DNA of 64,000 nt, from assembly GCA_028023455.1 (NCBI GenBank), contig JAQFVV010000152.1, forward strand, positions 1,982,001-2,046,000. The letters are read 5' to 3'. How positions within the stretch are numbered: the stretch's first letter is position 1; every line of letters starts with the position of its first letter. The notes beneath the pieces are model-generated. The model was not told the origin of the DNA. It did no database searches and saw nothing but the letters and a program-made list of their open reading frames with translations. This DNA comes from Epiperipatus broadwayi. Its lineage: Eukaryota > Onychophora > Udeonychophora > Euonychophora > Peripatidae. Shown here one piece after another: positions 44,841 to 58,122 of the stretch. Both the position numbers and the translations under genes were made by a program.

Positions 44841-47760
44841 TTGTGCCATTACAATTTAGTCACTAGCTAAATTTATAGTAATGTGCATGTAGAAAAGGTA
44901 AACCAAAAATCATCATCACAATTTTATATAACCATAAAAGAAGCTGTAGGGCATCCAAGTTCAAACCCTACCAGATCAAAATCTTAAAAGCTTTAAACAG
45001 AGAAAGAATGGGTCAACAATTACATGCTTTACTTGTTTGTGTGTTGATAGAAAGGTAATACACACATTTAAACTATTTAATATTTAATTTTTCTTTAAAA
45101 AGCAAAGTTATAATGCATACATATAGGCAATGTATGTGTAAATTATTTAATTGTTTTATATTTCAAATATTAAACATTTTAACTTTCTTTAAAACTAAGC
45201 TATGCTTGATCAATTCTAACATTTTATTCTATGCTTTTATTTTGCTTTTCTTTAATTATAAGTGGGATTTAAAAGTTACAGACTTAATTAAATAATTGGG
45301 TTATAATTACTAAGCTAGCAATCATATTATTTAAGGTTAGTTTATGAATGATTTGAAAGAATGAAGGATGTGTGTACATTACATACAAAAATTTACATTT
45401 CCTAAATATTGAAAGAAAAGGAAGTATTAAATCTGTCAAATTATTTTTTTTGTACAATTTTTTGTTAAAAGAGGAAATCTGTTTAATCAGATATCGATCT
45501 TTGTAGCAATTTTTTTTTGTAAATAATTGTTTTCACTTTGGAAGCTTATAATGGGTCAGATCTCTAATTTTGAAATTGTCTTATCTCAAGATCTAAAGAA
45601 GGAAGCTCAAAGATTTGAAGTGTTACCTGGATGTTAAAAAAGAAAAAAAAAGAAAAGAAAGGAAATAAGGATTGAGTCTATTTTTTTTTTTAAACAAAAG
45701 TGTCTGGAAAAAGGATTAAACTTTTCAGTTGAAAAATAATATAGTTGAAAATAAATTAGAGATCTAATTAAAACAAATTTGTCCAAAAATAGCAAGTGAT
45801 GCTATCTCTGATTGGTTAAGTTAGCTAAAAATTGGATATAAAAAGCTGTCTTGAATTATTATTAGGTGATTGTTTATGATTCAAATTAGTAAACTATCAA
45901 ATTGAATGCTGAAAATATAAGAAATGGCGGGCTAGAAAAATTATATGTATGTCCCATTTGCTGGACCATCTGGGGAAGCTGCACATCACATAGGAAAGAA
46001 AAGATGTGTCTAAAATAATATTCTACACCTTTCAACTGACCAGATAAATAAGATGTTTTTAATAGAAGGAAGAAAGCATTCACCTGCATTCAAAGAAGAT
46101 GAATTAATCTACTGATAAATATTAATCATCAAGTCCAATTAATTGTTACAACAACTGATTTTAAACTCAAGAAAATTTACAAATGGGAAAACAACTGCTG
46201 TATTTCATCCACATGCTTGACAGGAAGAGAAGAAAATTTAATATAATGATTTCCAAATTGTCCACTAAAGCAAATAACCTCAATAGAGTCATCATCATTA
46301 AATAGTTATACACCTCAAGAAAGAGATTGTTCCCACATAAAACAGAAATAGTAGCTGCAGAAATATAGACAAGTTTGAACCCTTGGAAATTCGCCACAAA
46401 CAAAAGATCGGTAATATGACTTTTTATATCTATTTTCTTTATGATATCAGTCTTAATAAACATTTTAGCAATAAAGTGGTATATTTTATTTAAAGAACTT
46501 TTAAAGACTATTCAGATCAATTAAAAACAAGAATGTCTTACTAAAAATAACTTTGAGCTTCATAAATGACCTTGAATGTATGAAAATTATTTGTTTATTA
46601 ATTTTACAATATTAATGTGTAAAACAATTTTTTTTTTATGGTGTTATGATTTTAGTTTTAACTGATATATTATTATTATTTTGGTTTTTAATAATATTTT
46701 GTTATCATGGGATAAAACACGCACATACATAATGATATTTTATATGTGTATAATTGTGAGTGAATGTGAAATAATGAGTAGTATTAGAATATTGGATTAT
46801 TTTGTTTCAAGTTAAGTATAGCATTTCTGAGGTAGAAGAACGGGGGAGGAGATAATGATTTAAAACTATTTTCTAAAACTTGCTCTTTCAATTCTACTAA
46901 CATTTTTTTTTTACATTCTATTTACATGTTAGATTTTAAAGTATGTGTGCCAATGAGCAGATAATATTTTTTTTTTAAATACTTTTCTCATGGAGTGAAA
47001 ATCATGGTCAATGTGACGTCCAACTTAATACAAAATACATTTGAAGGGAAAGGGGGAAGAACTTAAAATTAATCTGAGGATTGTTATATAACCAATTATT
47101 ATTATTATTATTCATGTCAGTTTTCATATTTATCTAGAAATTTTTATGTATATGTTAGAAATGTAGTAATAAATATTAGTTTGTTTTATTAAACGAGGCG
47201 TATATATTTCATTAAGTGTAGTCTTTGTTAAGTGTGATTATTCATCATCATCAATGGTTGAATATTAGTTATTTAAGATATAAGTAAATATGCTAAAATT
47301 AAGCAATAATTAGGAATTTCTTTATAAAAATTAGTTTTATGTTTAGGCTTAGTCCTAGAGCTGTAATTGAAACCCTTGTCATTATTGTTATTATTATCAT
47401 CATCATCATCGTCATCAACGTTTTAATTAATGAGCTGTTTAACTGTTTAAAGGCCATAAATAAATATTGATTTTATAATATTTAGTGATTTCTTAGTATT
47501 ATTATAACCACATCCCATCATCTATTTCATGCAAGGATGAGTGAATTGCCATCCTAAATTAGTTATATATAATCTGAGCTAGTGAACTTATAAAAATATT
47601 GAAACACATTTGTTATGTTAAGATCTGAGAAATGATTTATGTTCAATGAACTCCACTGTGGTTTAAAGATGTTTTACTTTTACCTAACTATTAGTGCTTA
47701 TAGTGATATGGCTCAAAAAGCAAAATCTCTCATTTTTATTAGAAATAAAGTACCAAAAAG
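44841..47760. other. Possible 3' LTR remnant followed by spacer
   Basis: The first several hundred bases should be the 3' LTR, but no matching 5' LTR exists upstream in the window. The 98-codon minus-strand frame at 46167-46463 is hydrophobic and unrecognised. An (ATT)n run lies at about 47097-47112, and ATC repeats at 47395-47412. I found no supported gene. Confidence 0.4.
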
Positions 47761-47764
47761 GGAT

Positions 47765-47860
47765 TCAAACCCGGTACATGTGAAAGGTTATCAGATATAA
47801 CCGTGTCTAGATTCAGATAATCTAGTGGCGCCCTGCTAGACCATATTCACTTAGTATTTG
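47765..47860 (-). repeat. Candidate tRNA-like SINE fragment
   Basis: On the minus strand a TGGTCTAGCAGGGCG block resembles an A box, and GGGTTTGAATCCC about 65 bases later resembles a B box. The phrase ctagtggcgccctg recurs at 54091-54104 beside another ggttcaaatg. Target duplications were not identified, and the spacing is long for a plain tRNA. Confidence 0.45.
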
Positions 47861-48153
47861 TTTAAACATGCACTTAACATCAAACCAAGAAATGAAAGTG
47901 GATAAAACCTACTGCCTGTATACCTGAGTTATATTTTATTGAATTACTAGTGTACTCACTTCACGTGATTTCCATATACCTGAGTTATAATACATTGCTA
48001 TAATAATTTGCTTATAATAATTCTTGATAGTGTTATATTTTGAACCTTTACTTAGTTATTTCTATTTGAACTCATTTTATTATGTTACAATGTGATCATT
48101 CTATGGACTACTCAGGTATGGTAATATCTTTTTTTTGATTCATTTATTAGGTT

Positions 48154-48154
<1 letters not shown>

Positions 48155-48196
<42 letters not shown>

Positions 48197-48213
48197 TTTA
48201 TTAGTATTTTGTT

Positions 48214-48249
<36 letters not shown>

Positions 48250-48268
48250 AACAAAATACTAATAAAGT
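48155..48268. repeat. AT microsatellites with a perfect 21-bp inverted repeat
   Basis: A 21-bp segment at 48196-48216 (ctttattagtattttg plus five bases) is repeated exactly in reverse complement at 48247-48267. (AT)n runs lie outside it (about 48157-48195) and in the loop. The right arm is the start of the 2.8-kb duplicated unit. Confidence 0.85.
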
Positions 48269-51043
48269 ATTGATTTTTTAAAAATATTATATGTTATTTA
48301 TACAACTTTTTCTGTTTAAAGTACTTTTTTCCCCCTATTAAACTGTATTTTATAAAATCCAAAATGGAAGATGCAACTGTAATTATCTAAAAATAATTAA
48401 AGGGTTGGAAACACTATTGTTTTAATCTGGGGAAGGTATTTTTAATTAAAGTTTTTACTTAAAATGGGATTAAGATTAAAGATTTTCTTTTGTAATAAAC
48501 ATTTTTGTCAAATCTATTTCTAATCTGGAAATAGATTTGAATTTATTTTTGAAAATTATCTTACAGTTGCATCTTTCGAAAACAATGAACAAAGGAAACT
48601 TAAGATTTTACATCAGAGACTAGATTTTAAGCTAAAACTATGTAATTAAAAGCATTCCAGAAATACTTGAGCAGAGTATAAAATGGCTGTTATTTAAATC
48701 ACCAACAGATAAGCTACATTTGAGAGAAATGTATTGATGACATGATACATGTTGCTATGCAACTTAAAATGATGTAGTAGTAAGTTCACCACCCTTTTCG
48801 GCCCTGTTGGGTCATCATCTTCCATGGCCATACCATTCTTCTTCCTAAGAGTAAAGTAAAAGCCTGACCTAAGAACTTTAATATGCTAATAGAAGCTTGC
48901 TGCCACTGAAGAACTTGCATTTCAATTGCCGTGCATGTGCCATACTAAATTGGACTCTTAAAATTGCAAGGTAACTTTTCAAGCCATCACCTCAAACTAA
49001 ATCTAGCCTAACTCATCTATCAAGATTTCTCCTAATGTATTATTTAACTTTATTTCTAATATAATATGTAAATTGCTCGTAAATGATTTTTATAAATTTA
49101 ATTCTCTCTCATATGCTCTAACTTTCTTTAACTCTGGTGCAGTCATTTATTTATATGTATGTTTTTACTATTAATATGCCAGTCTCAAGCAATCTGATGG
49201 GTTGAATTTCTAAAATCTTCTCTTTTTTTATGTAAACCTTCATGAATTGAGATTATTAACATTCCCTTAAAACATAAAACATTATTAATTAATACAGGCA
49301 CTAGATTGTTTTACGAGCCAACATTTTATTTATGTTTTAATATAAAAAAATATATTTGTTTAACTCTGGATTTTCTACCTGGTGTGAATCCAGAACTCAA
49401 GCTAATTAATGCTTTGAAACCTTATTTATTTTATAAATGTTATTCAATTCTGCTAGTCTTTTTTTTTATTCACTCTTAAAATATCAAATACAGTACTTGT
49501 ATATTCCAGTTATTGTAAAATCAACAAAGGTGGGATTGATTTATTTTAAATAGCAGAAAAGGGAAGGAGGTAAATCTTAATGTTTCTTTTACTAGGTAAA
49601 ATCTTAACATATATTTTATTTAGGGAAATCTCTTTCTATATATATAACTGCATAGCATATTATCTGTATAAATGATGGCATTCAAACCAGGGTCATTTAT
49701 TTTTAAAGCAGTAAACTTACTCAATGTCATTACTGACATTCAGCCTTACCTTCGTGTTTATATATATTACATGTTTTTAGACTTCTAATCTGGGGATTGC
49801 AACAAGTTCAAATCCATAGATTTATTTCTCAAACCTTGTCCTGAGGATAGTTGATCTACCCAGGATCATTTATGTCATATAAAAAGACCTCTGACGGTAA
49901 TTCCCAAAGTCTGGCACATACTATGCCTATCCACTTTCTTCGTATAAAAAGGCCTCTGGCAGTGAATACCTAAGTCTGGCACATGCTATGCCTATCCACT
50001 TTCTTCATTAAAAAAAGGCCTGCATGATGGTGATGTCCACAGCATGCCTATCCACTTCACTTCATCCATTTTTTGGCTATTATGTCAGTACTGCCCAAAC
50101 TTCATATTATTATTATTTCTTTTGTTTATGACCTAATTTTACTGCTGTAATAATATTAAAATTGTGCTCTGCTCAAAATATATATAAATGCCAACTATTA
50201 CTAGTTTATTAATTAAATTTATTTCAATCTTATATAATCTCACCGTCATGACTTATTTCTGTATTTAAGAGTATCTATATGCCTTGCAGAAAAATAAAGC
50301 ATTCTTCTTACCAGCCCTAATTAACAGAATTTTCATTAAATATTTTTGTCATATAATCAAATATGTTTTCAAATGTATTTTATTTATTTTCACGACCGTA
50401 GTGGCATGAAAATGGTTTATATTGTATCTGTTATGAATCTTGGAACACTCCTTGAAATAATGTTAGTCACCATGTTTCAGAACCATAATCCAAAGCATTA
50501 CTAGAAATTTTATGTGAATTCTTTCTAATAATCGATTGGCATCTTAATATTGGACCCACCAAAGATGTGTGTTTATTTATATTATTTAGCTAATAAAGAG
50601 CATATGAAAAATAATAGCATGAATGATACTATGTAATCCTTTACCACTTGCTCATTCACGCACACACTAATGTATATAATTAAGTCACAGTGTATAATAA
50701 TTTGTCATTATATTAAACTATATTTTTATTGTCTAACTTATTTAAGTAGTTCGAATGCCTTTTTTCTCCACTTCCAAAAGTACAGCCATGCTTATATATT
50801 ATTTTAATTTAGTCATAATTAATAGATGTCTCATTGTCTTCTCTAGTTTGCTAGTGGGCTGGATTAAAATTAATCCTCATGTGCCATCACTATTATGTTA
50901 TTCATTAGTTGTTAGATCTGGGGCTGAGAGTGGGTTTGAATCCAGGCTGGTCCCTGACCTAAATCTTAGGCTGAACTGGATTTGAAGTATATTTTGCGAG
51001 TTCCAGATCATGTTAGATGGATGAACATGTTTTGACCAGTACA
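48243..51043 (+). repeat. 2.8-kb non-coding repeat, copy 1
   Basis: This unit aligns almost end to end with 54151-56946, in the same orientation. It starts at tatagga.caaaatact and ends near agatggatgaacatgtttt. The copies differ by scattered substitutions and several indels. No open frame is conserved between them, and there are no obvious inverted ends or LTRs. The last ~120 bases (gttagatctggggct, ttgaatccaggctgg) have a tRNA-B-box-like look. It may be a large non-autonomous element or a segmental duplication. Confidence 0.85.
49862..50060 (+). repeat. ~72-bp tandem repeat inside copy 1
   Basis: Units share agtctggcacat..ctatgcctatccacttt. Copy 1 has two full units plus a diverged third; copy 2 (about 55815-55945) has one fewer. 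The array has therefore changed length since the two large copies separated. Confidence 0.8.
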
Positions 51044-51900
51044 TAGGATTTTTTTTTCTTGGGTTTGGCTTTCCAGTGCAAGGCTTCGATATAAACACCC
51101 ACATACCCTGAGTACTGAATTCTATTTATATATATATTTTTAAAAAAGTTGTAAGATATATATAGTTTTTTTTTCACATTTGGTATGTTTAAAATAATGT
51201 GTTCAAAGTGTAAAATTTGCTGTTTAAAGTTAAAACCCATGTACTACAACCATAAATATAGTACATCTGTATTTATTTTCAATGTAATCACCTACATACC
51301 TGAGTCATATATAAAGTTTTTTTTTGTTATTGAGACATATATGAAAAATGTATAAATAATTCATAAATCATTGATCACTCTGTGTCGGCTGGTGCCCTTA
51401 TAAAAAGAAATTTTGCCAACCAGTAATGAGTCAAATGCAAAAATGTTGGAAGTGGAGTGTTCAAACTCAGATAAAAAAATTATTGACAGCAATTTTTTTT
51501 TGGCTTAATGCTTAAATGTATAAAAGTTTAAATATATAATAACCAAACTATGAGTTTTCTTTTCAGATGTAGGGATGTGACCAAGAGAAACTAAAAGGTC
51601 AAATGACTAGATTAGTATAAAATGTTAAATAAACAATTTTTTTTTCCAGCAAAAAAAATTTTCAGCTAAGTTATAGTTGGGCAGATATATAGAAGGTGGG
51701 GGAGCAGTGTGTAGTTAGGTAGATGATTTTTTTTAAAGAAGGAGGAAATAACATAACACTTAACTCAGCAAAAAAAATGAAACGTACATATAGAAATTGA
51801 TTTTTTTTCATTGTTCTTTTGGTCATCACTTGAAAACTCCTAGTCAAGGTTTTTTTTCAATGTTTTTGTTTTTTGTTTCATTGTATGTGAGGAAAATAAA
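51044..51900. other. Spacer, no gene seen
   Basis: T-homopolymer-rich DNA. The phrase cacctacatacctgagtcat (51291-51310) resembles tatacctgagttat at 47920 and 47980, hinting at diverged repeats. No gene is visible. Confidence 0.45.
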
Positions 51901-52133
51901 GCAGTCAATCTTAGCTTAAGATTGAGTTTCATGTTTCCACCTACTAACCTGTATTAAAACCTTATATCCCATCCTGCTCCTTTTCTTGTGTATATATATT
52001 TATGTATATATTTGAGATGCACGCCTAAGTTATAAATTTTAACTTTCAATAACATTTTTATTATTAATAATTTTATGATTATTAATTCTTTTTTATTAAA
52101 TTAAAGTACATAGGTGTGGCTCAGATATATATA
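51901..52133 (+). repeat. ~230-bp dispersed repeat, copy 2
   Basis: Matches 40689-40916 from cagtcaatcttagcttaag to gctcagat, followed by a short atatatat tail and then unrelated sequence beginning tgtaacgg. The contrast between the short tail here and the 92-bp tail of copy 1 shows where the AT run arose. Confidence 0.8.
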
Positions 52134-54150
52134 TTGTAACGGAATATAATATGCCATCACATTATTTTAAAATTAAAATAAAAAGGATCATAAATAAAAA
52201 TTGATTTATTAAAAAGAAAAAAACTTAACTTAAAAACTGAAATTTAAAAACTGTTTAACGTATTTATAGTCGCACGATTGACAACTTTAAAAACTATTTT
52301 AAAAAATAAAAATATTTGAAAGTAATTTTTTTTGTAAAAAAAGTAAAGATATAAAGATTTGATATTTTTGGAAATACAAATAATGTTTATTTCTATAATC
52401 TTAGAAAATGGAAATTATTGTCTTATTAATTAAATGGTTGTTCAAAAGCAAACTGGCCCTTGAGGCATTTAAAATAAATTAAAGGGTCAGATAAGAGAGT
52501 ACAAAAAAATTAAATGACCAATGCAAACACTAGAAATGTCAGCATGGACCATAATTGAAACACCAGAGGATCTTGCCGATTGAATCCAAAGATTGGATGA
52601 TAAGAGACTAATAAAAATATAAAAGCCAAATTATTATTACAATTGTGATCTGAGAGCTGACTATAAATATGTTGTTATAACTAGCTATATTGCAGATTTT
52701 CACGATGTGAAAGTCTGCAATAAATTTAATTTTTGGACAACCAGCTGAGACCTCCCTATGACAGTTAGGGATCAAAAAGGAATGGCAAGTAGCGGCTTCA
52801 TTTTTAAAAAGGAAGAACAAACAATCTACATAAGTGATCACAAAGATGGACCTCAAAATCTGAAGAGTCCATAAAGTATAAACTTTTACCAATTGAACTT
52901 TCTTTTAAATAATTACTGTATAACATCAATAAGTAATCAATCAAAAAAAAAGTAATATAAATGAATGTACTCTTATCTGACCAAGAATAGAACTCTAAAT
53001 TAATTATAAATATTTGTTTTTATATACGTTTGCTATTTCAATCATTTCCATTTTTTAAATTTAATTATTTATGTTTGTATTTAACTAGGTTATTTATTTC
53101 TATCTGTTAAATAAAATGTATTAAATTAAAGTTGGGTGTAGATAGCTGCATGGATAAAGATTAATAACTGTTTAAATTTGTTTATGTTTAATTTAAGGGA
53201 TTTTAATTTCAGGCTATTTGTTTTGTAGTTAAAGCAATGCTGGTGGAGGGATATATGGGTGTTTATATTAATGTAATGTGAAGCATGTTTAGCATACAGG
53301 GCAATGTGGCCAACTGAATGCATGACCCCAAAGAGGCAGTCATATCATTGAAATGGTTGCAGATGTATTTCCTGTGCCATTGACCCCTTCTAGCTCTATG
53401 GACAGGGATTTATAAGACAGCAGAAAGACAGCTCTCACCCATACATAGCACTCTTTAAAAATAATTATATACATGATTCCTTAGTCAGGCAGATGCACTT
53501 TCCTGTTCTGGACATGGATCATTTCCTTCAAATAATATCATGCTGTCAGATGCACATTCCTGTCAGCATGGTTTTATGCTAGCATCTTCATATTACATTA
53601 GTTGCAAATATATATCTGGAAGCTGACATTGGGTTGGCTACGAACTTTTAGTCTGAGAATGAATGAATGTTTTGATAAGTTTTAAGTGGAAAAAAAATCT
53701 ATGTAGACTATCTATGCTCGACATGCTAAAGTAAATAAAATTTAAATATCCATCTGTGTGGTCTATTTAAATAGTAATGTGAATTTAAATTTAAAAAAAT
53801 TATTAATGTTAAAATCTAAAAAATTAATTTATTCCTCAATTTTAAATGTGCGTCAATAAAATCTATTTGTGTGTTAATTACTGGCAGTGGCTTCTTTTAT
53901 TTTATTGTTTTAAATATTAATATATTTTGAGAATCTAAATCTATTAAAACTTATAAAAATGTTTAAAATCTGCTACTCTATGAGCTAGTGACATTAGGCA
54001 AATGATCGGAATCCAAATATAAAAAATAAAATAAAATTTTTTTAAACTTAACATATCTGCCTACTATATAAATTTTCTAGGTTCAAATGCCTAGTGGCGC
54101 CCTGTAGTGCAGATTACATTAAGCCTCCTTCTCCCCCGATCGTTAAAATA
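52134..54150. other. Spacer with a small hairpin
   Basis: At about 52692-52718 gcagattttcac and gtgaaagtctgc form a 12-bp inverted repeat with one mismatch around a 3-base loop. The minus-strand frame at 52608-52892 is not recognisable. Near 54091 the phrase ctagtggcgccctg matches 47822-47835. No gene was found. Confidence 0.45.
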
Positions 54151-56946
54151 TATATAGGAGCAAAATACTACCAAAATATTGATTTTTTAAAAATATTTTA
54201 TTATATGTTATTTATACAACTTTTTCTGTTTAAAGTATTTTTTCCCCCTATTATAAAATCCAAAATGGAAGATGCAACCATAATTGTCTAAAAATAATTA
54301 AAGGGTTGGAAACACTATTGTTTTAATCTGGGGAAGGTATTTTTAATTAAAGTTTTTACTTAAAATGGGATTAAGATTAAAGATTTTCTTTTGTTATAAA
54401 CATTTTTGTCAAATCTATTTCTAATCTGGAAATAGATTTGAAATTATTTTTGAATATTATCCTACAGTTGCATCTTTCGAAAACAATGAACAAAGGAAAC
54501 TTAAGATTTTAGATGAAAGATTAGATTTTAAGCTAAAACTATGTAATTAAAAGCATTCCAGAAATACTTGAGCAGAGTATAAAATGGCTGTTATTTAAAT
54601 CACCAACAGATAAGCTACATTTGTGAGAACTGTATTGATGACATGATACACATTGCTATGCAACTTAAAATGATGTAGTAGTAACTCCAACACCCTTCTC
54701 AGCCCTGTTGGGTCATCATCATCTGCAGCCATACCATTCTGCTGCCCAAGAGTGAAGTAAAAGCCTGACTTAAGAACTTTAGTATGCTAATAGAAGCTTG
54801 CTGCCACCACCGAAGAACTTGCATTTCAATTGCCGTGCATGTGCCATACTAAATTGGACTCTTAAAATTGCAAGGTAACTTTTCAAGCCATCACCTCAAA
54901 CTAAATCTAGCCTAATCATCTATCAAGATTTCTCCTAATGTATTATTTAACTTTATTTCTAATATAATATGTAAATTGCTCATAAATGATTTTTATAAAT
55001 TTAATACTCTCTCATATGCTCTAACTTTCTTTAATTCTGGTGCAGTCATTTATTTATATGTATGTTTTTATTATTAATATGCCAGTCTCAAGCAATCTGA
55101 TGGGTTGAATTTCTAAAATCTTCTCTTTTTTTATGTAAACCTTCATGAATTGAGATTATTAACATTCCCTTAAAACATAAAACATTATTAATTAATACAG
55201 GCACTAGATTGTTTTACGAGCCAACATTTTATTTATGTTTTAATATAAAAAAATATATTTGTTTAACTCTGGATTTTCTACCTGGGGTGAATCCAGAACT
55301 CAAGCTAATTAACGCTTTGAAACCTTATTTATTTTATAAATGTTATTCAATTCTGAAAAGGTGACCAATTATTTGTTTTCTATATAACTGCTAGTCTTTT
55401 TTTTTATTTACTCTTAAAATATCAAATACAGTACTTGTGTATTCCAGTTATTGTAAAATCAATGAAGGTGGGATTGATTTATTTTAAATAGCAGAAAAGG
55501 GAAGGGGGTAAATCTTAATGTTTATTTTACTAGGTAAAATCTTAACGTATATTTATTTAGGGAAATCTCTCTATATATAACTGCATAGCATAATATCTGT
55601 ATAAATTATGGCATTCAAACTAGGGTCATTTATTTTTAAAACAGTAAACTTATTCAATGTCATTAGTGACATTTATCATTACTGTGTTACTGACATTTGA
55701 CCTTACCTTCGTGTTTATATATATTACATGCTTCTAGCTTTTAATCTGGGGTTCGAACCTATAGATTTATTTCTCAAACCTTGTCCTGAAGATAGTTGAT
55801 CTACCCAGGACTACTTATGTCATATAAAAAAACCTCTGGTGGTGATTCCATAAGTCTGGCACATGCTATGCCTATCCACTTTCTTCGTTTAAAAAAATGC
55901 CTGAATGTTGGCAATGTCCACGGCATGCCTATCCACTTTGTTCTCATCTAGAAACATAACCGTTTCCTCTTAGTTGTTTTTTGGCTATTATATCAGTACT
56001 GCTCAAACTTCATATTTCTTTTGCTTATGACCTAATTTTAGTGCTGTAATAATATTAAAATTGCACTCTGCTCAAAATATATATAAATGCCAACTATTAC
56101 TAGTTTATTAATTAAATTTATTTCAATCTTATATAATCCCACCATTGTAATTTATTTCTGTATTTAAGAGTATCTATATGCCTTGGGGAAAAATAAAGTG
56201 TTCTTCTTACCAGTGCTAATTAACAGAATTTTCATTAAGTATTTTTGTCATATAATCAAATATGTCTTCAAATGTATTTTATTTATTTTCACAACTGTAA
56301 TGGTGCGAAAATGGTTTATATTATATTTGTTATGAATCTCGAAATGCTCCCTAAAATAATGTTAGTCACCATGTTTCAGAACCATAATCCAAAGTGTTAA
56401 TAGCAATTTTATGTGAATTCTTTCTAATAATCGATTGACATCTTAATATTGGACCCACCAAAGATGTGTGTTTATTTATATTATTTAGCTAATAAAGAGT
56501 ATATGAGAAATAATAGCATGAATGACACTATGTAATCCTCTACCACTTGCTCATTCATGCACACCTTAATGTATATAATTAAGTCATAATGTATAATAAT
56601 TTGTCGTTATATTAAACTATATTTTATTGTCTAACATATTTGAGTAGTTCAAATTCCTCTTTTCTCCACTTCCAAAAGTACAGTCATGCATATATATATA
56701 TATATATTTGTTAATTCATAGTTAATAGATGTCTCATTGTTTTCTCTGCTTTTCTAGTGGGCTGGATTAAAATTAATTCTCATGTGCCATCACTATTATG
56801 TTATTCATTAGGTGTTAGATCTGGGGCTTAGAGAGTGTTTCGAATCCAGGCTGGTCCCTGACCTAAATCTCGGGCTGGACTGGGTTCGAAGTACATTTTG
56901 CAAGTTCCAGATCATGTTAGATGGATGAACATGTTTTTACTGGTAC
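54151..56946 (+). repeat. 2.8-kb non-coding repeat, copy 2
   Basis: Direct copy of 48243-51043. Relative to copy 1 it has an extra ~33 bases near 55356-55388 (aaaggtgaccaattatttg and following), a longer AT run near 56690-56707 and one fewer 72-bp tandem unit. Neither copy encodes a long peptide. Confidence 0.85.
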
Positions 56947-58122
56947 AATGTGTTAAAAGTAAAATAGAAATGTCATGTGAGATTTTGTTTATTATATAAA
57001 GTTTTTCCTGGAAACTTACCATCTGAATGATAAATTACAGAATAAAATTAAACAATTTTGTTTTGTGTTTGTTTTTATTTTCTCACTAAAAATAAACATT
57101 TTAATTCAATTTATACTGTAGTATTAAGTTAATTTGTTTCATTTTATTTTCAAGACTAAAGCCAAATAAGTAAACTTACAAAAAGTTGCATTACCTTACA
57201 TTTTCTTATTCAACAATCTTGTTTTTCTAAGATCTTCTGATCTCACCTGGTTATTCTGATGAAGTTATAATTAAAACATTTCTTTTTCCCACAAATCTTC
57301 TAACACAATTTCCAAACTGTAATTATTTATTTTTAGTGATTTTTCAATTGTATTATTTGATATGTTAAATTTCTTCATTCAGCTTATCACATAAAAAGCA
57401 TATTTTTGAGCAATGCTGTTTATCAAAAATTCTGAATTTATTTTAGAAAGTTTTTCACTTTCCAATTGTATTGCAGCTACAAAATATTACTTAGTCTCAT
57501 GCTTTAAGTTTGAGTTTCATTTTATTTGGCAATTGCATGGTAAAGAAGACAGTATGATCTAAAAATCACTTTGTTTTGGTATTCTTCTTCCTTTACTTTC
57601 AAACCCAAAGCTCTGTTTATCCTAGAAATCTAACATTTTAATGTGAACTTGGAAAGCAATATAAACAGCTTATTTTGTACAACAATAAATATAAATCAGA
57701 AAATGAATATCAGTGCTGTTCATGTAAAAATAATTAAAGTAACTTCTTATGTCATATTAAAATGTACAAAAATTGTTATGGTTATCAGGTGAATGAATCA
57801 AAAAACCTACCTTTTCAAGACATCAGTTGATGCATCTTTGCTTATCAAATATTTTTCCAAGTAACTTTTTCTTGTTTAAGATGTTTTAGTCTTTTTTATA
57901 ATATCTGTGAGAATAATCATTTTTCATTGTCTCTCATTATGTCCTGTACAATTTAATATAGTGATATAATAGAAAACATAAGAGTTTAGGGTTGCAGAAT
58001 CAATTTTCAGTTTAGTAAAGCAGAAACAAATATCACTTTAGATTATTATATCACTTGAATATTCAAAACATTCCTGATATATATCACATGATTATCATTT
58101 TTCATGCTTGCTTATAAGTGTT
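56947..58122. other. AT-rich spacer, no gene seen
   Basis: No coding, RNA or repeat feature was recognised. Confidence 0.5.

Noticed and set aside
46167-46463. 98-codon hydrophobic frame on the minus strand as a membrane protein
   Set aside because: Composition is what A/T-rich DNA gives by chance. There is no family motif, and it lies in possible LTR remnant or spacer.
52692-52718. Pre-miRNA hairpin
   Set aside because: The stem is only 12 bp with a 3-base loop, too short for a miRNA precursor, and no extended pairing was seen.
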